Shown: positions 59,551 through 64,000 of the stretch, piece after piece
Layout of the letters: the number at the start of each line of letters is the position of its first letter
Position numbering within the stretch: position 1 is the first letter of the stretch
Source of the DNA: Panacibacter microcysteis
Lineage (GTDB): Bacteria; Bacteroidota; Bacteroidia; Chitinophagales; Chitinophagaceae
Length of the DNA stretch: 64,000 bases
Direction: 5' to 3'
Assembly: GCF_015831355.1 (NCBI RefSeq)
Contig: NZ_JADWYR010000001.1
Span: forward strand, 372,001 to 436,000
Position numbers and translations under genes: made by a program
Notes under the pieces: generated by a model
What the model was told of the DNA's origin: nothing
The model's database searches: none
What the model saw: only the letters and a program-made list of their open reading frames with translations

Positions 59551-60981
59551 CTACTCCACAATAATTTTAAACTTTTCTGTTTTGCTGCCCACCAGTTCCA
59601 GCATATACATTCCTTTTGCCAAAGCCGGCAAGGATAATTGTACCACGCCGGATTGGTTAACCAGATTTTGGGTAAACACCTGCCTGCCATTCAGGTCTGC
59701 AATACGCACCGCTTTAAACACATCTTTCATTGCCAGTGTAATACTGTTATTGGTAATTATGGTAGGATAAACCTGGTTATAAGCAATGCCATTTATTAAG
59801 TCATTATCTGTTTGTGCAGCAACTGCAGCCTGCACACCAATTTTATACACGGTTCCGTTTAGCGAGGCTGCATACATTTCGCCGCTTTCATCTTCCCCAA
59901 ACGATACAATAGCTGCCGGTACATTTTTCTGCGTGCTAATGTTGAAACCGCCGGCACCGTTGGAAATAATCTTCCAGGCATTGGCGGTTATGTAATCGGC
60001 ACAAATGTAATAGCCACGCAAAGCAGGGATGGCACTGCCCCGGTACACATAACCACCTGTTACAGAAAAGCCGCCTGACGTTGTATTATGCGGGTAAGCC
60101 AGGATAGGAAAAGTATAGTTGCCCGGAAGATTACAGCTATCCAGGTTGTAGGTGTTATTGCCTTCGTAGCAACGCCAGCCGAAGTTTAAACCTTTTGCAG
60201 ATGCAGCATAATCAACTTCTTCCCAAAGATCCTGGCCCACATCAGCAATCCATGTATCGCCGGTCTGGCGGTCGAAACTCCAGCGCCAAGTGTTGCGCAA
60301 ACCGTAGGCCCATATGGTTTTTACAGCGCCGGGGGTATTAATAAAAGGGTTATCTGCAGGCACTTTATAGTATGGCGATTTTAAAAGGCGTATATCAAGC
60401 CGGTGCATTTTGCCAAAAGGCGAAGTAAGGTTCTGCGCATTATTAAACGGGTCTCCCCCACTGCCACCATCACCAATGGTTACATACAGCATACCATCTC
60501 TGCCAAACTGTAGTGCACCACCATTGTGGTTATTAAACCCGCCGGGTTTAGGATAAGAAAACAATACCACACCGGATGATGGATCTGCCACATCGGGGTT
60601 GGTGGCACTTACCCTGTACCTTGCCAGCGTAACATTGGCATTTGCTGCGGTATAATAAATAAAGAAATAACCTGTTGCCGCATAATTGGGAGGGAATGCG
60701 ATGCTTAGCAGCCCCTGCTCGCTACCGTTTTTAATAATGCGTTTTACATTTAAAAAAGGCCTGGTAAGCAGGGTACCATTTTTATACACTCTTACCGTTC
60801 CGGTCTGCTGCACAATGAACAACCTGTTTGTGCCATCGCCGGCATTTTTAATATCTACCGCTGAAGGCACATTACTGATAAAAGGCGTGAAAGTTAATGT
60901 AGGTTGTGCGCTCAACCATAAAACCGGCAAGCAATAAAAGCATGGTAACAATAACAAACGCAGGAGTACATTTTTTTTCAT
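59551..60981 (-). CDS. PQQ-type glucose/sorbosone dehydrogenase with T9SS C-terminal sorting domain
   Basis: Exported 476-residue protein: signal peptide (LLRLLLLPCFYCLPVLWLSAQ), a six-bladed soluble-aldose-dehydrogenase-like propeller (GSEQGLLSIAFPPNYAATGY, GGFNNHNGGALQFGRDGMLY, IGDGGSGGDPFNNAQNLTSP, AYGLRNTWRWSFDRQTG, ADVGQDLWEEVDY), and a C-terminal tail of ~75 residues (AYNQVYPTIITNNSITLAMK onward, ending MLELVGSKTEKFKIIVE) typical of type IX secretion cargo. So it should be secreted through the outer membrane and anchored or released. Sugar specificity unknown. Confidence 0.9.
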   Translation of the reverse strand: MKKNVLLRLLLLPCFYCLPVLWLSAQPTLTFTPFISNVPSAVDIKNAGDGTNRLFIVQQTGTVRVYKNGTLLTRPFLNVKRIIKNGSEQGLLSIAFPPNYAATGYFFIYYTAANANVTLARYRVSATNPDVADPSSGVVLFSYPKPGGFNNHNGGALQFGRDGMLYVTIGDGGSGGDPFNNAQNLTSPFGKMHRLDIRLLKSPYYKVPADNPFINTPGAVKTIWAYGLRNTWRWSFDRQTGDTWIADVGQDLWEEVDYAASAKGLNFGWRCYEGNNTYNLDSCNLPGNYTFPILAYPHNTTSGGFSVTGGYVYRGSAIPALRGYYICADYITANAWKIISNGAGGFNISTQKNVPAAIVSFGEDESGEMYAASLNGTVYKIGVQAAVAAQTDNDLINGIAYNQVYPTIITNNSITLAMKDVFKAVRIADLNGRQVFTQNLVNQSGVVQLSLPALAKGMYMLELVGSKTEKFKIIVE

Positions 60982-61084
60982 AGCATGGGCAATTTTGGTT
61001 CTGGTTAAAAGAGGAAAACTGACTTACCGTTGTATGCCGGCCAACAAAACAAAGCGGGTTACACTATGCTGAAGTATTTGCTAC

Positions 61085-61136
61085 CGTACAAGTGAGTGAC
61101 ACAACAGGCGATGAAAGTAGCAATGCAGTTTTGGCC
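61085..61136 (+). repeat. Intergenic modular repeat, copy 27 (type B core)
   Basis: Core CGTACAAGTGAGTGACACAA, flank CAGGCGATG, right module AAGTAGCAATGCAG; the outer GCCGG end is degraded (TTTTGGCC). Confidence 0.8.
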
Positions 61137-61179
61137 AATATAAACGAATCATTTTTAAAAGTCTGACATAGCTGCAACA

Positions 61180-61211
61180 AAAACCCCGCCGAACGAATGT
61201 AAGGCGGGGTT
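61180..61211 (-). terminator. Terminator downstream of mdh
   Basis: Stem AACCCCGCC (61182-61190) / GGCGGGGTT (61203-61211); the minus strand continues into a T-run. Confidence 0.88.
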
Positions 61212-61232
61212 ACGTATAAAATAATTCTTCTA

Positions 61233-62162
61233 TTACAAAGTTTTCAGCACATCATTCATGCTTCTTACGGCATCTGCACTTTTGTTGAACAACGTTTGTT
61301 CTTCATCATTGAGGCTAAAGTCGATGATCTTTTCCCAGCCGTTTTTACCAATAACTACGGGCACGCCCAGGCAAATATCTTTCTGACCATATTCTCCATC
61401 CAGGCTTACGCAGCAGGTAAATAATTTCTTTTCATCACGCACGATGCTTTTAACCAGTGCAGCACCGGCGGCGCCCGGCGCATACCAGGCAGATGTACCG
61501 ATAAGTTTGGTAAGCGTAGCGCCACCAACCATTGTATCTGCCACTATTTGTTTCTGCTGGTCTGCAGAGAGGTATTCTGTTACCGGAACGCTGTTCCATG
61601 TTGCAAAACGTATCAGTGGAATCATGGTGGTATCTCCGTGGCCACCTATTACCAACGCATTGAGATCTCCTGCGCTGCAGCCAAGGTGCTGGCTAAGCTG
61701 GTACTTAAAACGGGCACTATCCAACGTACCGCCCATACCAATAATACGGTTCTTTGGTAAACCTGTAGCAGTAAGGGTAAGGTAAGTCATTGTATCCATC
61801 GGGTTAGAGATCACAATGATGATCGCATCAGGAGAATGTTTCAGAATATTTTCTGCCACACCTTTTACAATTCCGGCGTTGGTGCCTATCAGTTCTTCAC
61901 GGGTCATACCTGGTTTGCGGGGCAGGCCAGATGTAATTACCACCACATCAGAGCCGGCGGTTTTAGCATAATCGTTTGTACTGCCAACGATACGCGTATC
62001 AAAACCAAGTAATGCAGCCGTCTGCATCATATCCTGCGCCTTACCTTCTGCAAGACCTTCTTTAATGTCTAACAAAACTAACTCCTGGCATAGTGCCGCA
62101 CGGGCTATATTATCTGCACAGGTAGCGCCAACTGCTCCGGCACCTACAACCGTAACTTTCAT
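61233..62162 (-). CDS. mdh: Malate dehydrogenase (lactate-dehydrogenase-like type)
   Basis: TCA-cycle oxidation of malate to oxaloacetate with NAD. The 309-residue product starts with the Rossmann loop VTVVGAGAVGATCADNIA, has the substrate Arg loop ITSGLPRKPGMTREELIGTN, NPMDTMTYLTL, and the catalytic histidine in VIGGHGDTTMIPLIRFA. It belongs to the LDH-like MDH group used by Bacteroidota. A promoter box TACCTTTG sits upstream and a terminator downstream, so it is a single-gene transcript. fumC, the preceding TCA step, lies 1 kb away on the same strand. Confidence 0.96.
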   Translation of the reverse strand: MKVTVVGAGAVGATCADNIARAALCQELVLLDIKEGLAEGKAQDMMQTAALLGFDTRIVGSTNDYAKTAGSDVVVITSGLPRKPGMTREELIGTNAGIVKGVAENILKHSPDAIIIVISNPMDTMTYLTLTATGLPKNRIIGMGGTLDSARFKYQLSQHLGCSAGDLNALVIGGHGDTTMIPLIRFATWNSVPVTEYLSADQQKQIVADTMVGGATLTKLIGTSAWYAPGAAGAALVKSIVRDEKKLFTCCVSLDGEYGQKDICLGVPVVIGKNGWEKIIDFSLNDEEQTLFNKSADAVRSMNDVLKTL

Positions 62163-62199
62163 ATAACAATTGATTTAGTGTGAGAATTTATTTGCGCAG

Positions 62200-62207
62200 C
62201 AAAGGTA
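62200..62207 (-). promoter_or_regulatory. -7 promoter box TACCTTTG for mdh
   Basis: Exact consensus on the minus strand, 37 bp before the ATG at 62162. Confidence 0.65.
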
Positions 62208-62253
62208 AAGGGATTGGCCTTTGTGGCTGAGAGATTTTTCTTTTTTTAATGAT

Positions 62254-62310
62254 GTACCGGGCAGTGGTAACACTCTTCACCGTTCCTTGCGTCGCACACT
62301 TGTACTGCAG
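62254..62310 (-). repeat. Intergenic modular repeat, copy 28 (type A core, minus orientation)
   Basis: Outer end GTACCGGGCAGTGG, core CCTTGCGTCGCACACTTGTA, then CTGCAG. Lies upstream of the mdh promoter. Confidence 0.85.
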
Positions 62311-62399
62311 TATATAAAGCAGCTGCAGTCTGCGGTTGCGGCACCATGTAATCAGTGCATTCATGTTGCCCGCCGGGGTTACATACTGTTATCAATAAC

Positions 62400-62900
62400 T
62401 CATTGTTTCAATAAACCCATTACCGTATCAGGATCTGTGCCGCCATCAAAAGTTTTAAGGAGTTTACCTGTTGCATTGTAAACGGCTATATAAGGTGTGT
62501 ACTGCACGCCGTAAAAAGGCACAATGGTATATTGCAACTCTTTACCCAGTTTTACGTTCGAGGCATCCATCATTTTACTATCGCTGCCAAACCGTTTAAT
62601 CTCATCCATGGTAGCCCGGTAAGTGATCCATACAAAAAACACATCTTTAAATGCGTCAGCCTTCTCCATGAATTCATGTGCCGTCAACTGGCAGTGGCCG
62701 CACTCCGGGTTAAAGTAAACCATTACTACAGGTTTGTCTTTTGGCAACTCGTCGCTATTGAACCATGTGGTGCTGTCTGTAAGCAACATCTTAAAAGATG
62801 GTAGCGTGGAATCTTTCTGGTAAGGTTGTTTTTTTTCTTTTTGCGCGCTGGCACAAAATGAAATACCTGAAACCAATAGAATGAAAAGAAATTGCTTCAT
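62400..62900 (-). CDS. Periplasmic thioredoxin-fold protein (TlpA/redoxin-like)
   Basis: Exported 166-residue protein with signal peptide MKQFLFILLVSGISFCASAQ. The redox motif is in VVMVYFNPECGHCQLTAHEF, i.e. CGHC as in disulfide isomerase-type thioredoxins, followed by a thioredoxin cis-proline segment GVQYTPYIAVYN. Likely acts in periplasmic thiol exchange or cytochrome maturation; partner unknown. A near-consensus -7 box (GATATTTG on the minus strand) lies just upstream. Confidence 0.87.
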   Translation of the reverse strand: MKQFLFILLVSGISFCASAQKEKKQPYQKDSTLPSFKMLLTDSTTWFNSDELPKDKPVVMVYFNPECGHCQLTAHEFMEKADAFKDVFFVWITYRATMDEIKRFGSDSKMMDASNVKLGKELQYTIVPFYGVQYTPYIAVYNATGKLLKTFDGGTDPDTVMGLLKQ

Positions 62901-63056
62901 GAAAATTGTTTAACTGTACAAATATCAGTGAAAGTGCATAATAAGCTAACGAGGCTTTGTTAAAAAGCATTGGCAACATGCAGCGGGAGTGCTTTATGAA
63001 AAAATTTAACCACAGAGGTGATGGAGTTAAGTGCACGGAGTGTTGGAGTTCCAATA

Positions 63057-63088
63057 AAAAAGTCGCTCTTAACAGAACGACTTTTGAA
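63057..63088 (-). terminator. Terminator downstream of fumC
   Basis: AAAAGTCG-C-TCT paired with AGA-A-CGACTTTT across TAAC, with a T/A-rich run on the exit side for minus-strand transcripts. Confidence 0.78.
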
Positions 63089-63104
63089 TTTTTATTCTTA
63101 CTTA

Positions 63105-64000
63105 TTACTTAAGACTTCCCACCATATCTGCCGGTATAACCCAGGCATCAAATTCTTCAGGAGTAACATAACCCAGTTTCACAGCCATTTCCTTTAGCGT
63201 TGTACCCTCCTTATGTGCTTTTTGTGCTATCTCTGCTGCTTTGTAATAACCGATCTTTGTATTCAAAGATGTAACAAGCATCAGCGAGTTATCTACATGC
63301 TTTTTGATGTTTGCCTCTATCGGTTCTATACCTGCTGCGCATTTATCGTTAAAGCTTATGCAACCCTCGCCGATCAGTCTTGCACTGTGCAAAAAGTTTG
63401 CGATCATTACGGGTTTAAACACGTTCAGTTCAAAATGACCGGTGGCACCACCAATATTGATGGCCACATCGTTACCCATTACCTGCGCTGCAATCATTGT
63501 AAGGGCCTCGCACTGCGTTGGGTTTACTTTTCCCGGCATAATGGATGAACCCGGCTCATTATCGGGAATGAAAATTTCACCGATGCCGCTGCGCGGCCCG
63601 CTGGACAGCATGCGAATATCGTTGGCAATTTTCATTAAACTTACGGCCACAGTTTTTAGTGCACCATGCGCTTCTACAATTGCATCATGCGCTGCCAGTG
63701 CTTCAAACTTATTTTCTGCAGTTACAAAAGGCAAGCCTGTGAGCGTTGCAATGTGCTTTGCAACAAGCGCTGCATAACCGTTTGGTGTATTGATGCCTGT
63801 ACCAACTGCTGTACCACCAAGTGCCAGCTCACTAAGGTGCGCCAGCGAGTTTTTGATGGCTTTTAAACCAAAGTTTAGCTGTGCGGTATAACCACTGAAT
63901 TCCTGTCCGAGTGTGAGGGGCGTCGCATCCATAAAGTGGGTGCGGCCGATCTTTACCACGTTCATGAAAGCCTTGCTTTTTGCCGCCAGTGTATCACGCA
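63105..64000 (-). CDS. fumC: Class II fumarate hydratase, 5' end cut by window
   Basis: TCA-cycle hydration of fumarate to malate. The frame is open to the right window edge: codons before the internal ATG at 63965 read [11 protein letters not shown], matching the family, so the gene continues outside. The visible ~298 residues include [20 protein letters not shown] with the site-A His/Thr, [36 protein letters not shown], and the fumarase/aspartase signature [16 protein letters not shown]. Ends in a normal C-terminal domain. Its product feeds mdh on the same strand, though a thioredoxin-like gene lies between. Confidence 0.95.
   Translation of the reverse strand, partial: RDTLAAKSKAFMNVVKIGRTHFMDATPLTLGQEFSGYTAQLNFGLKAIKNSLAHLSELALGGTAVGTGINTPNGYAALVAKHIATLTGLPFVTAENKFEALAAHDAIVEAHGALKTVAVSLMKIANDIRMLSSGPRSGIGEIFIPDNEPGSSIMPGKVNPTQCEALTMIAAQVMGNDVAINIGGATGHFELNVFKPVMIANFLHSARLIGEGCISFNDKCAAGIEPIEANIKKHVDNSLMLVTSLNTKIGYYKAAEIAQKAHKEGTTLKEMAVKLGYVTPEEFDAWVIPADMVGSLK

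Noticed and set aside
1798-62310. Treating the dispersed repeats as a CRISPR array or spacer family
   Set aside because: Copies are solitary or in opposed pairs, spaced by kilobases, in both orientations, and no cas gene is present.
1-64000. tRNA and rRNA genes
   Set aside because: I looked for T-loop (GGTTCGAATCC-like) and rRNA landmarks in the gene gaps and saw none; only rnpB is supported.
1-64000. Prophage, integrative element, transposon or toxin-antitoxin/defence system
   Set aside because: No integrase, transposase, phage structural gene, restriction or other defence gene; gene content is housekeeping and envelope throughout.

Overview
The window reads as an ordinary chromosomal stretch of a Bacteroidota bacterium, most likely family Chitinophagaceae (inference from gene content, not from a marker-gene search). 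The supporting signs are: promoters with the Bacteroidota -7 box TAnnTTTG in front of many genes; a Bacteroidota-type RNA polymerase omega subunit; type IX secretion (T9SS) sorting tails; BamD/omega/CoaBC/PorD-like gene order; PcrB/GGGPS-like prenylglyceryl phosphate synthase; and many DUF families typical of this phylum. There is no phage, integrase, transposase, CRISPR array, rRNA or tRNA that I can see. The one RNA gene is rnpB (RNase P RNA) at 31159-31503. Both window edges cut a gene: a ROK-family gene at the left and fumC at the right.

Layout. 1-10 kb: ROK and AraC regulators, tryptophan 2,3-dioxygenase, a DUF2490 protein, pyrH, purL, hldD, proC. 9.6-20.7 kb (mostly minus strand): MlaE permease, malic enzyme, a likely operon SPOR protein - M20 amidohydrolase - TPR histidine kinase, deoC, GGGPS-like synthase, CocE/NonD hydrolase. 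20.8-31 kb: lspA, LolC/FtsX-like permease, kbl, two M16 peptidase genes (one catalytic, one not), an amino acid permease, an Smr protein, rnpB. 32-38.8 kb: orphan CoA-transferase A subunit, then the conserved envelope/T9SS cluster bamD-rpoZ-coaBC-porD-like-DUF4296 (minus), then lolA and cmk. 39-41.3 kb: a glucosyl-3-phosphoglycerate synthase-like/HAD phosphatase fusion beside a universal stress protein, a possible compatible-solute locus. 41.6-48.2 kb: DUF1080 protein, ApbE, and an 1144-residue outer-membrane-type protein. 48.6-54.3 kb: M19 dipeptidase, a LacI regulator with two near-identical palindromic operators, a 97-residue Rossmann half-domain protein, methylglyoxal synthase, an MFS transporter and a myo-inositol oxygenase. 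54.5-64 kb: a tiny T9SS-tail protein, comA-aroE overlapping pair, an alkaline-phosphatase-type enzyme, mnmA, a PQQ-type sugar dehydrogenase with T9SS tail, mdh, a thioredoxin-fold protein, fumC.

The most unusual signal is not a gene. I count 28 copies of a short, modular intergenic repeat, about one per 2.3 kb, present in most larger gene gaps and in no coding region. Its core occurs in interchangeable versions (TGCGACGCAA, TGAGTGACACAA, GCGTGGCAA) attached to a shared flank CAACAGGCGATGCCA and an outer end GCCGGGCTC. In four places two copies face each other and form a 190-230 bp inverted-repeat element whose two arms resemble each other more than the family average. It also artificially lengthens open reading frames at several genes, so start codons here were chosen with promoters and family alignments in mind.
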